Source: Nepenthes gracilis
Lineage: Eukaryota; Streptophyta; Magnoliopsida; Caryophyllales; Nepenthaceae
Assembly: GCA_033239525.1 (NCBI GenBank)
Contig: BSYO01000024.1
Coordinates: 8,517,991 to 8,581,990 of the forward strand
DNA: 64,000 bases
Reading direction: 5' to 3'
A model generated the notes under the pieces. It saw only the letters and a list, made by a program, of their open reading frames with translations. It did not search any database and had not been told where the DNA came from. Below, in pieces: positions 48,626 through 60,764 of this stretch (positions are counted from its first letter, which is position 1; each line of letters starts with the position of its first letter). The position numbers and the translations under genes were made by a program.

Positions 48626-49160
48626 TTGGGTTAAAAAGTCTAATCTCTCACTCCGAAATCACTTATGTCAAAATTCAAATATACGATATGTATTAGTAGT
48701 TGTATTTATCATAATTATCATTATTATTTATTTACATAATAAAATTTCTGATCAAACAATACAACTATATAATTATAATGAGTTATATTTTTGAACTCTG
48801 CTTGCTTATAAGTTAGAATCTTAAATAATTTTAATTATAAAACCACCAATATCTTATCATAGTTTCCCTTGTATGCTTAATATATGGTTAAAGAGGACTC
48901 ACAAGTGTTAAATTGGGAGGGGACCAAACTTCTCCCTTAAGATTATTACATGAGAACATTTTGAGTAAGATGATTAAAAACAAGGGAGTAAGAGTTAAAA
49001 GTGGAGAGTAATTTAATCCAACGACAATCATTTTCACACTACAAAATATAATTTTTTAAAAAAATCTTAAAATGATAAAATATTCTAATATTTATAAATA
49101 TAATAAGAAAATAAAAAATATATATTTAATCATACTTAATGATTTGAGTTGATTTGGTTT
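48626..49160. other. AT-rich spacer, nothing recognised
   Basis: Very AT-rich, with only short chance frames. Confidence 0.5.
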
Positions 49161-49345
49161 TCATTCTGACTTTTTAACCTGATGGGTCTGGTAGTCTGTG
49201 GTAGACCCAGAACCCAGCCTACAAGAGAAAGAAGGGCCGAAGAAGTAGTAACCCAACGAGAGCTCCTCCAAGCCCAGAACCCAGAAAGTACAACAGAAGG
49301 TCCAATTAGCTCGACCTAAATCAGCCCAACAATACACTGGCAAAT
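49161..49345 (+). repeat. Tat LTR fragment
   Basis: The stretch 'gaagtagtaacccaacgaga' to 'cagcccaacaatacac' matches 51770-51900 of the LTR at 51736-52585 in the same orientation. It lies directly next to the antisense ORF, without gag or pol between. Confidence 0.68.
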
Positions 49346-50207
49346 GCGTGGAACCTGGTCTCTGCGATGACTTGCCGGCAACCAAATGAGATGCCTTTGT
49401 ACAGGCCTCATCAATAGCCCGAATATCACCAGAATAGGTGGATGAGGAAGAGGGAGACTCCGCCCAACCGGCCACCCTTCTAGGAGCATCGCAAATGAAT
49501 AGCTCTCCTGGCTTCCTTTTGGGCCAGCAAAACAGTATGGCAGCAACGTCATCCTTCTCTGTCCTAACCTCCCATTGAACTTCATCGAATCCCCTTCGGG
49601 AGAGCCAGCGGTCAGTGTGGCGCAAGATGATGGCGTTCTCCTCAACAAGCCTTGTTAGTGCCCACACCATCCATTCCTCTTCCTTAAAAACGTCACCGAA
49701 ATAGACCCCATTAACCTTGCCCCAATTATTTGAAATTCTCCACTCATAAGTAACTGCTATATAAAAGAAGCGGTCTTTCCATCCCTTATTAAAATGGGAT
49801 TTCGCCTGCTTATTTTGAATTTCTTGCGGGGAGTGAAGAAAACTAGTCGGCATTTTAGTTGTACCAAAAGATTACCTTCAAGGCCTGGGTATCCAGGAAA
49901 GTTCTTTGGTGCGAAAGAAGATACACAAAGAAACAAGGTACTGAAAAGTGTTGGGATGGAGGCGAGCCACAGGGATCTCCAAAACCTGTAGAATTTTGCT
50001 CAACTCCTTTACAAATGGAATATGAAGGCCGACTTTCAGATATTTCTCATAGATGGTGATGAACCCTGGATGAGAAGCACAAACCGTATAATCAATACCG
50101 AGCGTAACGTATGAAATAGCGCTGAGAATGTTATACTTATTGTACAGAGATTCTACTTCTCTACGAGTTAGGACAAACTGGATTGTGATGACTCCCCAAT
50201 GGGCCAT
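49346..50207 (-). pseudogene. Tat antisense extra ORF (second copy)
   Basis: ATG at 50207 opens MAHWGVITIQFVLTRREVES and runs to GLHIPFVKELSKILQVLEIP and LHPNTFQYLVSLCIFF, the conserved first half of the gypsy-type transposon domain (Transposase_28-like). The second half is the frame starting at 49853 with GWKDRFFYIAVTYEWRISNN and a Trp/Arg-rich part. Between them, around 49875-49815, GTAATC and a pyrimidine stretch ending CGCAAG could be an intron. It is in better shape than the other two copies. The frame runs on into the LTR fragment to 49161, so its last 58 or so residues are LTR antisense. Function unknown. Confidence 0.65.
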
Positions 50208-51735
50208 TTAAGAAACATTGGAAGCCAAAGAAAGAGAAGAGAAAATTAAGGCAAAGCGAGTTGAAGAACGAAGAACTACAGAAGCAGCTAGGGCTAGTGC
50301 TTAAATAACTAAAGCCTTGGCCCTACAATGGCATCGTTTGAGGGCATTAGAGAGGCATGTCTCCATAACGATTGTGACACATACCTACACCGCAAAGTGT
50401 TGCAACACGTCAATTCGTTGGGCCAATCATGATGATTGATGCTAAGTCTCCCAATGTAGCTCGTAGACAACTGGCAGCCCTGACACCTAGATTGGCGAAT
50501 CAGTAGCACGACAAAGGTAATGATACCCTAACGCGCCATTTTCTAAAATGATAGACTAATGACACATGACCTTGATCGACTCGAGACTAATTCGATTGAC
50601 TTGCATCCCGACTGAGCATTTGGGAAAAACCATTGTAAGATGGATTGTCAAAAGACTGAATCATTAGAGATCTAGATTGTCATATTATCAAAAGTCATAC
50701 AATGATAACAAAAAAAAAAAAAACCCATCATTCAAGTGCTTCAACTATTCAATCTATGCAAGAATATTGAAGCCATACAATAAAGACAAAAATATTCCGA
50801 AAGTTTCATTAATTAATTTATTTTATAAAGTACAAGTTTATAACAACGAACATACAACTTGAAAGAAAATAAAAAATACACGGAATAGTGACTCGACTCA
50901 AGTAGTCCAACTAGCCTTCAGGACAGATGAAAGCATGAGGAAAGCTTATTCGCTGGCATAACAATGTCGCCCACCGGGCTGTCATACTAGTAAAAAGAGC
51001 AGAAAAACCCTCCCAGCAGGAATGGGGATCGGTTCTTTGAAGTACCAACCTTGTCCTTAGCCAAGAGGCAAAATAAAAAAATCCCTCCCCAACAGACTGT
51101 AGAACAGTCCTCCCAGGAGTAGTAGAAGAGTAGAGTCCTCAAGACGGACAGGAGAAGAAATAATCATCTTCCATTTGGGGACTAAGATGCATCCTCTTCA
51201 AAACTGCATTAGAGAGGACTGCTCGACACAAATAGGAAAGGGAAGAAACCATCCCCAAAACCCAAGACCTTGCTCCAGCAGCACAGGCCTGGTTTTGGAC
51301 GGGGGGTAAAAGAGAAAAATTAAGCCAGGCTTCCATACAAAAGAAGGTAACCAAGGCAGCTTTAGGCACATCCTTAAATTTCAACTTCAAATATCAGAGA
51401 AGAACTCCCATTGGTTCCGGATTGTGGTTGCGAAGGTTCCATGCTAGCTCCGAGTGTGCCCACTCCTTAGCAAATGGGCGATACTTTGTGATGCAAGGCA
51501 TAAAGAGCCCCTTCATTTATAATCGGAGAAGGTGATCAGCTAGCATTTAACCATGAAGATTATGCTGATGGTAAAGAATCACCAGAGGCGGATAATCAAA
51601 TCAAATCTTGCCAAACGGAATAAAAAAATTTGTGAAACACCTGGGAAAAGGAGCATGTGTGAAGACCTACAACCAATGTTCCATTATGAACATGTCGGAG
51701 GTTAAAAATTCAAACCTCCGAGTATGGGGCACTAG
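50208..51735. other. Tat 3' region of the second copy
   Basis: No gene recognised; short frames on both strands only. It ends GAGTATGGGGCACTAG before TGATAGG, closely like the minus-strand end of the Tat element at 53753 (GTATGCGGGGCTAG before TGATGAG), so a polypurine tract is likely at 51720-51735. Confidence 0.55.
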
Positions 51736-52585
51736 TGATAGGTCCGACAGTTCATGGGCATATCAAAAACCTAATTTACAGCAGAATGAAGGGCCCAAAA
51801 AGTAGTAACTCAGCAAGAACTCCTCCAAGCTCAGAATCTAGGAAGTGTGGTAGAAGTCCCAAACAGATCAACCCAAATTGGCCCAGCATTACACCATCAA
51901 TAAGAGTTAATCAGTGACCAAACTCTGCCCGCTCCAATGCAGCAGACAAGTCCAAGCGGCCGCTATCACCATATGGTCCCTCACAACTATAGGAGTAGGA
52001 ATCGCAGGTGGCAACCGTCAATCTGTCATCTAGAGAATTACGATAGTGCAGAGAATCAAAGTTGGAAGCATAATGACAACTCTTTCAAAGATGCAAAGCA
52101 TAGCACCCACAGTCCACCACTGTAGACCCATGGTGTTGGCCACTCATAGGTGCAAAGCTGTGAGGCTCAAGGATGGTTAACCAACTCTCACTCTATAAAT
52201 ACATTAATTCCTCCATAGGAACGGGGGATCAATCCATCAGTCCAAAATTCAGATATTCAGGCATCCTGAGTGCAACTCTCTCTCACAAAACCAATCTCCT
52301 ACATGTGCAATCCTCTCCAAAAGCTACTCTTCCACGAGTACAACTCTTACTCTTAGGAAACCACTCTCCCACGAGTGCGATTCCCACATAGAAAGTCGCT
52401 CACCCATCAAGAGCACTCGCGGAGTCCAATCTTCTATATTACACTCAATCCCTGAACTCCCTTACATCTATATCAACCAAGTTGAAAGATTATTGACTTG
52501 AGTATCGGAGGTTATATCGGGAAGTGAATTCTGTCATCTTCTAATATTTTGTTTTTTAATTGTGGTATGTAGGATTCAAGTTCGA
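51736..52585 (+). repeat. 3' LTR of the second Tat copy
   Basis: Starts TGATAGGTCCGAC after the purine tract. It has a plus-strand TATA box (CTCTATAAATAC, 52192-52203), followed by many 'ctctcac/cgagtgc' blocks in the presumed R-U5. The last part matches 48545-48625. Right end approximate. Confidence 0.6.
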
Positions 52586-53143
52586 AATAATAAAGACTGA
52601 ACCCGCTTCTAGTCAAATACCCAAATTAGGAAGCTTTCTAATTCATTCTATAATTCGAATTTATGAACATATCATAACCCTTAGAATAGATTTTTTTCAC
52701 GGGGGATGGATTTTGACTTTAGAGGATACATATTTCATAGAAGATGTACCAAGTGTATCGCTCACACTTGATAGAGATCCAATGGCAAGGGTTTTAAATT
52801 AAAAAATATATATATTATAGTTATTTTTCTTTATAGTTATTTTTCTTAATTTTTTAAATTATTAATATCAAATAGATATTTAACTAAATTATAAAATTCT
52901 AAAAAAAAAAACTATTTAAATGATTTTTTAAAGTTTTAAATTGCATCTATTAAATTTATTACATCAAATGGGGAAAAAAATATACATCCGATGGATTGCC
53001 TAGAGGAGATTCACCACCCTCAAATGGAGGCTACTCAAGTATAACAAGGGGACTCTTCGCAAAAAGCACCAAGTGAAAGGGCCCGTAAAGTCAACTGTTT
53101 ATTTTATGTAATCTTTTACTATTTAAAATTTAGATTTTGCTGA
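52586..53143. other. Unassigned AT-rich sequence
   Basis: A frame of 80 codons at 52560-52802 looks fairly even in composition (IRIYEHIITLRIDFFHGGW), but no family is recognised. The rest is AT-rich filler up to the next LTR. Confidence 0.35.
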
Positions 53144-53753
53144 TGTTGTGTACGAGGACTCCAATTATTGTACGGATAAAGAGATTTATCTGTCGGCTGT
53201 TAAGGCATGCTCGGTCTCCGTATGTCTTTAATTAAAATTCTATATAATCACAAAACAATGGTCAAAGGATAGGTGGGGTCCACTCTCCGGTATATCCTCT
53301 AATACTCAAGTTAGTATTTTTCTTTAATAAGAGAAAAGATAGAGGATGTAAAATGTATGTTTCTATCCGAAGGTTTGCACTCTTATAGTGGCGTCTTAGA
53401 TTGTGAGACAGAGTATGCTCTTGGCACCTTTTTTATTTTCTATATTCTCTGCCTTAGAAAAAATTTGATGGTTGATTGATTGATCCCCTTTTTGGTTGGT
53501 GGGCACAGATTTTTAAAGAATGTAGACGACAGTTAATCATTAGAAAAATTGACAAACAGTTAAGTTTTATCTCAACAGCGGTTTTAACTAACATCCAATG
53601 TCATTAATGAGGGAACCGTCATGACCATTAAATTGGTCTCGATCATATTTGCTGAAATGAGCTGCGCGGACATTTTGGGCCGTCGAGCTTTGTCCTTTAA
53701 CCTGAAATCATTTTGGGCTGATTTCTTTTGGCTGTCAAATATAATACTCATCA
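53144..53753 (-). repeat. 3' LTR of the Tat element
   Basis: 610 bp, TGTTGTGTACGAGG to ATAATACTCATCA. It pairs with 62321-62930 with scattered substitutions. Confidence 0.93.
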
Positions 53754-54240
53754 CTAGCCCCGCATACCAGGAGGCTGGAAATTTAGCCTTCTGCTATGAA
53801 GTCCGAAAGTATCTTTTGTCCGAGGTCGAAGTCTTATCTGACAAGCTTTATTAGCTCATCGGATAAAAACTTTCAGTTCGAAGGCTCCTATTGGACGAGG
53901 ACAATTAACCCAACGGCTTCTGTCTATGCCATCAATTGCAGCATTAAATGCACATTTCTTCAGATACTAGACGGCTCATTGGAAGCACGCAAATCATCAT
54001 TACTAACATCGGACGATTTGACATTTGGCAGAGCAAATAGGTGGTCAACACGTATCAGTGTTATGATGAGGCGCATCTTTTGAATTTCAAATTTGACCGG
54101 TGGCATTTCATGCCTTCTCCTCTGCCTATAAGTAGTCGGTTAAGCACTTGAGAAATATTTTTCGATTCCTTTTCCTCCAGTTTCTCACGTGAAGTTTCCT
54201 CTCGCCTTCCTTGTTTATTGCTGGAGACTTTCCATTCCCA

Positions 54241-56250
54241 TGGTTCCTAGAATTGAAGACATTCAATTGATCCTCACCTCTGCCGACGTCGAATACTTTC
54301 AAGCTTAGTACAAAATTCCAAGTTCTTTGGTTTATCTTTTACCCGGGGTGAGTGGACGAGCTCCTTCACCACCAAAAAGCTATATCATTGTATACGAGAC
54401 TCATCTAAAATGTAATCTTAGATTTTCATTGGCTTCAGAGTTCTACAACATAATGGTAGAGCTTCACATACTAATCGCCAGATTCCAACCAAACAGTGTG
54501 AGATATCTTGTTTCTTTATGTATTTTTGCTCAAATTAACAGCCTAATTTTTAACGCCACAACTATGAAAGTTTTGTTCCATTTTTAGTACTGGCAAGACT
54601 AGATTACTGTTTCTCCTAGGTCGAAATTCGGCTTAAGTGGAGGAAACCCTGATTCCACAAAAAGGTAGAAGGATTGATTTTTTTACTTAGCGGTTCCTTC
54701 TGTATGGGAACTTTGTATTGAGTGGGGTCGGGTTTATACTTCATTTCAAATCAATGTTTTTGAACATGAGAAGACCGTGGTCCAAGTGTTGACAAACCTT
54801 ATTTGAAAAAGGCTACAACCTTTAATGAGAATAAAAAGAACCGTTGACTTTTTGCTGAATCCCTTGCACAAGCTAATTGGGAGCATGTGGTTGAGGGTTT
54901 GGAGGCTCTTGCGGGACAGTCAGTCCAAGGAGGAAGTACAGAAGAAAGGTTAAGGCCCTTAAAATAAAGGCACCATCAGCAAAAGTGTTCGAAGATTAGA
55001 AGGCGTTGAAGGAGAAGGCCGTTCAAATAAAAGAGCTGTCGGCTGTAGCGCCTGAGAATAAAGAGGCCTTGGCCGAGTCTAATTCTGCGGATGGGGCCAC
55101 AATTGATCAATTAATAAGGAGGAAACGTCCGTCGGTCGAATTGGACTTGACTTCCATGTCTTCCTCAGCCTAAGTTCCCTGGAGCCGTCGAGCAGTTGAA
55201 GGCAGTGAGCCTTTAGAGTCCATTGCTAAGAAGGTGATTGAAGTTGTGCTGATCCCTACCCCACTTCTTGCTTCATATGGGGTTCTAGCCATTCTTCCTC
55301 CGCTGCCTGAGGAGCCCCTGCCTGATATTCCAACTACTTCTGCTGAGGATATTTCTTGGACCAGTGAGATTCAATCTAATGAAGTTGGGAGGATGTCACT
55401 ACTTGAGTTCCATGTGACCAATATGGCTGAAGTGGTCACTTTAGAACTTCACACTGATATCGCAGAGGAGCATTCTCCCGAGCCCCCAACACCCGAGATC
55501 CATCTTGAAGTCGAGATCGAGGGTTAAGTCAATGTGGCAGATGTGTCACTTTTGGAGGATCTCATAGCTGAGGTCATATCTAAAGCAACGCTTGCACAAG
55601 TTGTTGGAACATCTGGTTCCGACCCCCAGGTGCCTATGTCCCAGGGGGATGTTATGCTCGAAGGAGTTTAGGAGGAGGTAGAGGTGGCTAGCTCAAAATC
55701 TCCAAAGCCCGAGGTTCAAGTGGTCTCGGAGATCCCTTCAAACAATGCAACTCTCGAGGGCATTTCCATCTCTGAAGTATTGTCCGAACTCTTCTTTAAC
55801 ATTCATGTTATTCTCTTCATATTTGTTAACTTGCTCTATTTTCTTTACAGTTCCAAAAGATGGCTAATCGTCTTGTTGGCGCTACCAACCATTTTGCTCA
55901 CAACTATGTGGAAGTTTTTGAGGAGCGTATTTCTCAGCTTAGCGTAAAATGATCAACATGAAGTAGAAGTACGCCTTCCTTAGAGACCAAAACTTTAAGA
56001 TTGAGAGTGAGTTTCAAACTTCTATTCATCCCGAGGACATCACGAAAATGTTGGAGTGCAGCAATTGAGAAGGCATCAACTTATGCCGACATATTGTCCA
56101 AATGGTAGCTCCTGGTGTTCCTAATTCTGGCACTTCATCCGAAAAATGCAGTGCTTGCCATAATTCTGATATGTTATACCTTTCCAGGGACGATGTGGAC
56201 TCTTGGGTGCCTTTGCCATAAACTCCTCGACCTCGTCCTTCTTCATAAGA
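54241..56250 (+). pseudogene. Tat antisense extra ORF (third copy)
   Basis: On the plus strand, opposite to the element's gag-pol. ATG at 54241 opens MVPRIEDIQLILTSADVEYF, a stop, then VYLLPGVSGRAPSP, LRFSLASEFYNIMVELHILI and FQPNSVRYLVSLCIFAQIN, the conserved Transposase_28-like half. A possible intron ends at CATTTTTAG (54587), after which YWQD, ITVSPRSKFGLSGGNPDSTK and FFYLAVPSVWEL follow. Then come a Lys/Glu-rich, probably coiled-coil part (54940-55080), a Pro/Glu-rich part (55230-55530) and an end with SRDDVDSWVPLP (about 56215). Several stops and shifts. Matches in place and motif the copies at 49346 and 44691. Role unknown. Confidence 0.72.
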
Positions 56251-56869
56251 ACCATTTGTATTTTTCTTTTCTTGTAATTAATTTTCAATGAATGAAAATT
56301 TTTTCTTCAATTTGACTCTCTCCATTTCTTTCTATTATGTTTTGTTAGTCGAACATTTTATATGTCTAACTTTAAAATATTATTTAAGTTATTATTAACT
56401 TATGGCTTATGTCCCTTTGATTGTCCGAAGGGTGTCAAAGTATCCATGTGTCTAACTTAAGTCTTTCTAGGACCATGTTCAGCTAACGATACTACTTTGA
56501 AAGTCTTGGCATGTGTACTTCTAAGGAAACCCCCCGAGTTTTTATTCCTCGGCCTCGATTGGGCCACTTGATAGCATGACCAAGTTTTAAATATCGACCT
56601 CGTCTGGATCGCTCAGTTTTATCAACCACCAGGTGTGGTTCACAATACAGGTGAATGACTTCACCTAACTTATGAACAACCTATGTTATGCAATGTGATG
56701 AAAAACAAGTAAGCACAAGAATGAGTAAATAACTAAAATTTTATTAATAAAATTTTACAAAGTTACAATCACTCTTCATGATATAAATCTTACTTGGTTG
56801 TACATTTAATCATTGATAATACTTTTGAAGGTGGGAGACATTTCAAGTTCAAGGAATTAATTTGTCATT
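56251..56869. other. Tat spacer between antisense ORF and integrase end
   Basis: No frame of note. It separates two convergent pseudogenes: the antisense ORF (plus) and integrase (minus). Confidence 0.5.
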
Positions 56870-59800
56870 CTAGGTGTGTAGCTTGTACGCCTCATTCTTA
56901 AGAATGGCAGAGATTAGGAATGACCCTTTCCAATTATGTGAGAATTTGTTCCAATCAGTATTTTTGTCAGTAGTTTCAATGCTCCATAACACTGAGTCTC
57001 CCACATCAAACTGTTGTACTTTTACTTTTTTGTTGTAGTACCTAGCAATCCTTTGTTGATAAGCTGCTGTTGACAACCATACTTTGTCTCGGACTTTTTC
57101 AAGTAGATCAAAATTTTTTTGAAATCTTTGTAAGTTATAATACAAATTGAAAGACACAACCAAAAGACTAGGGAGTCCGACCTCTATTGGAATAACGATC
57201 TCGGTCCCATAGCATAAACTAAAGGGAATTTCACGGGTTGGTTCTCTGAGTGTTGTCCTATATGACCATAGGACAAATGGGAGTTTATCCACCCAGGAGC
57301 CCCCAATATTTTCAAGTTTTGTTTTTAAATCGTGTAGTATTATGCGGTTAGTAACTTCCACTTGCCCATTACATTGTGAATAAGTGACGAAAGTATGAAC
57401 CAACTTTATCTTCAAATTAGCACAGTATTTTGGAAAACGTTTGCTGATAAACTGGGTCTCGTTATCAATTACAATAACATCGGGTATACCAAACCTACAT
57501 ACAATGTTCTGTCGGACGAACTCAGTTGCGTTTTGTTTCGTAATTCTGGCGAGTGGGACAGCCTCGACCCATTTGGTGAAATAATCTATCACAATAATAA
57601 TGAACTTTCTTTGTCTTGATACAACTAAAAATGGTTCGAGGATATCAAGCCCCCATTATGCAAAAGGCCATGACAACTGCAAAGCTTAGTATGTGGCTAA
57701 TGGGTAAGATTCCCATGCATCTGGCAGTTTTCATATTTTCGGACGAAATCCATGGTATCGTGTTTCATGAGAGGCCAATAATACCATTACCTCATAAGTT
57801 TCAAAGTAAGATTATTGCCTCCAATGTGGGATCCACAAATACCGAGGTGTACCTCTCCGAGGGCATATTCAACATCTTCTAACGTGAGATACCATAGGTA
57901 TGGGATTGAATACTCACTTTGGTATAATTTTTCATCAATAATGGTGTACCAGCCTGCTGTCTTCTTCAAACGCTTTGCTTCATCCAGATTTTCTGATAAT
58001 ACACTATCGGATAGATATTTCACATAAGGAGTCATCCAATTGTTTGCATCGGTTATTTGCATGATTTCTTAGTCTGGGTAATTAATGCTAGCAATTTCAA
58101 AGACTTCACACATTTTTCGTGAGTATTATTTGGGGTCTCTGGTTGCTGTAGCTCTTGTCAGTCGGTTTGCTTTTCTATTTTTTTCTCTTGGAATGTGGAT
58201 CATCTGCATATTATTAAATGTTGAAATCAAATTTTGAACCTTAAAGAGGTATTGAAAAAGTAGTGGATTAATGGCATCAAAATTCCCTTAGACCTAATTA
58301 ATAACTAGTTCTGAGTCACTATAGATAATGAGGTTCATAGCCAAATACTCTTTGGCCAATTTTAATCTAGCAAGCAATGCCTCGTATTCGGCAATATTAT
58401 TTGTTGTTAGGAATTCGAGGGTTATTGAATACTTTATCTCTGACCCGTCGAGCATTCTTAGCACTATGTAACTCCACAACCAACATGCATTGAAGAGTTG
58501 TCCACGGGCAAAGTCCATGTTGGAGTACTTTGCCGACCGTCGACCCTAATAGGATCAAGGGTTTCAAGAATTGGGATTGTTATTTCAACAATGAAATTCG
58601 CAAGGGTCTGGCCTTTTAAGGATGGCCTCGATCAGAATTTCACGTCAAATTCTCTCAATTTAATGGCCCACTTAACCAATTGTCCTGAGACATCTAGCTT
58701 TTACAGAATTCCTTTTAGTGATTTGTTAGTCAGGACAATAATTTTGTGTGCCTAGAGAAACAGTCGGAGTCTCCTGGTAGAATATACAAGTGCCAAAACT
58801 ATCTTCTTGGCACGAGAATAACGAGTTTTAGGGTCGGTCAAGATTTTGCTGACATAGTATACAGGTCATTGCCCGTCAAATAGTTATCGAATCAGGACCA
58901 AACTTAGAGCAGTCTCAAACACGGCCTATATAAATATAACTCTTTTCCCTCTTGTGAGGAAATTAATAGTGGCAGGTCTGAGAGATACTCCTTAAGTTAT
59001 TGGAAAGAAGCTTCATACTTGGTAGTATACTGGAAGCCGATAGCCTTTGTTCCCCTCAAGGCCTTAAAAAAATGCAAGTATTTCTCGGCTGATTTAGCCA
59101 AGAAGTAGGAGAGTGTTGCTAGTCTTTCAGTTAATTTTTGGACTTCTTTCACTGTCCGAGGTGAATTCATGTGCAAGATCACCTTAATCTTCTTAGGATT
59201 TGCTTATATTCCTCAATGTGAAATATTAAAGTCCAAGAATTTTTCGGATGTCACTCTGAACGCACACTTGGTTAGATTAAATTTCATCTAATGTGCCCTA
59301 AGGACACTGGATGCCTTGTCGAAATCACGAATATGATCATTGAGTGCCTTGCTTTTCATGAGCATATCGTCCACATATACTTTCATATTTCGTCCGATCT
59401 GCGCCTAGAACATTTTGTTGACAAGTTGCTGATAAGTTACACTAGTATTTTTTAGATCGAAGGGTATAATTTTATAATAGTATATCTTTTGGTTGGTCAT
59501 AAATGTCGTATGCTCCTCGTCTTTTGGGCTCATTCGAATTTGGTTGTAACTCGAATATGCATCCATGAGATTGAGTAATCCATATACAGATGTCGAGTCT
59601 ACAAAAAAATCCATCATTAGTAATGGGAAGCAATCATTCGGACAAACTTTGTTGACGTCGGTGAAATTAATGCATATTCTCCATTTCGTATTACTTTTTT
59701 TTACCATGACCACATTTGATAATCAGTTTGGGCACTAAATTTCTCTGACGAATCCAGCATCCAACAGTTTCTTTACCTCCTCTCAAATAGCAATCAATTT

Positions 59801-60600
59801 TTCAGTCGAGTAATTCTTTCGTTTATGTCGAACAGATTTATGGTTGGAATTTAAGCCTAACTTATGGACCATTACTTCATTCGATATCCCTAACATGTTG
59901 CTAAGTTTCCAAGTAAAGACATCAAAATTCTGTCGAAGAAAATTGATAAGCTGACCTTAGAGTAATTTGGATAAAGAACTCCCAATTTGTATGTACTTTT
60001 CAAGATTATTGGGGTTCAATACAATTTGATTTGTTGATTCTTTAGATTGGGCTTGTAATAACATGGTCTCATCATGGAAGTTAAGGTCTTCGACCGATTT
60101 GCTGGTGGGTGTTTGAGTAACTTGAAATAGGTGACATGTCTGCCTGACCATTTGATCACCTAAGACTTCTCTAATGCCAAATGAAGTCAGAAACTTCATC
60201 TTTAGTTGCGGGATTGAAGTCACTGCTTTGAATGTTGTTAAGCAGGGTCATCCGAAAATGGTATTGTAGATCGATGGAAGGTTTACAACCAAGAAGGAAA
60301 GCATCTTGGTGGCTGTCCTCAGATCGGCACCTAACGTGACTTCTAGTTGGACAACCCTTATAAGGGTATTGGTTCATTATCCAGTCTGTATAAAGGTCCC
60401 TTTGAGATCTTTAATTGACTTCTTCTTAATCCTAATTTAAAGAACACATCCAAATAAAGTAAATTTTTGAAATTTTCATTATCAATGAATTCTCGTTTTA
60501 ATTGGTAGTCTATACTACTATAAAATATGAGCACATTTACAACCAATGGGTCCAAATGTGGAGACATTACATGAGTCAAGTCCTTATCACTAAAACTAAT
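56870..60600 (-). pseudogene. Tat pol remnant: protease, RT, RNase H, integrase
   Basis: Protease part 60579-60171: PHLDPLVVNVLIFYSS and FIDNENFKNLL, where the third active-site residue (G of DNG) is E, then LSFLVVNLPSIYNTIFG. RT 59713-58997: KSNTKWRICINFTDVNKVCP, MDAYSSYNQIRMSPKDEEHT and the thumb (PRTVKEVQKLTERLATLSYF). RNase H 58518-58294: EFLTTNNIAEYEALLARLKL and IYSDSELV. Integrase 58062-56870: N-terminal part (WMTPYVKYLSDSVL), core with MIDYFTKWVEAVPL, VIVIDNETQF and NGQVEVTNRI, which keeps D, D and E. The integrase core is open for 240 codons, the best kept piece. Confidence 0.88.
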
Positions 60601-60764
60601 AATATCATCCTTATTTTCTATCCTTGGTTTTTGTGGTCAAAGGCCATTCTCGAGTTCTCCGAAATATCATCCTAAGTAGGACGAATGGTAATCATGTTTA
60701 TAACACCAGCTACTACTCAGTTCTTGTGCTGCTCTGACTCATCTCTGTTTGCTCCCCCGAAAGT

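Noticed and set aside
48612..48794. 60-codon frame with Ile run that looks like a membrane segment
   Set aside because: It derives from an ATT/ATA-rich tract and has no support.
52560..52802. 80-codon frame considered as an organelle DNA insert
   Set aside because: It does not match any plastid or mitochondrial protein I could recognise; left as unassigned.
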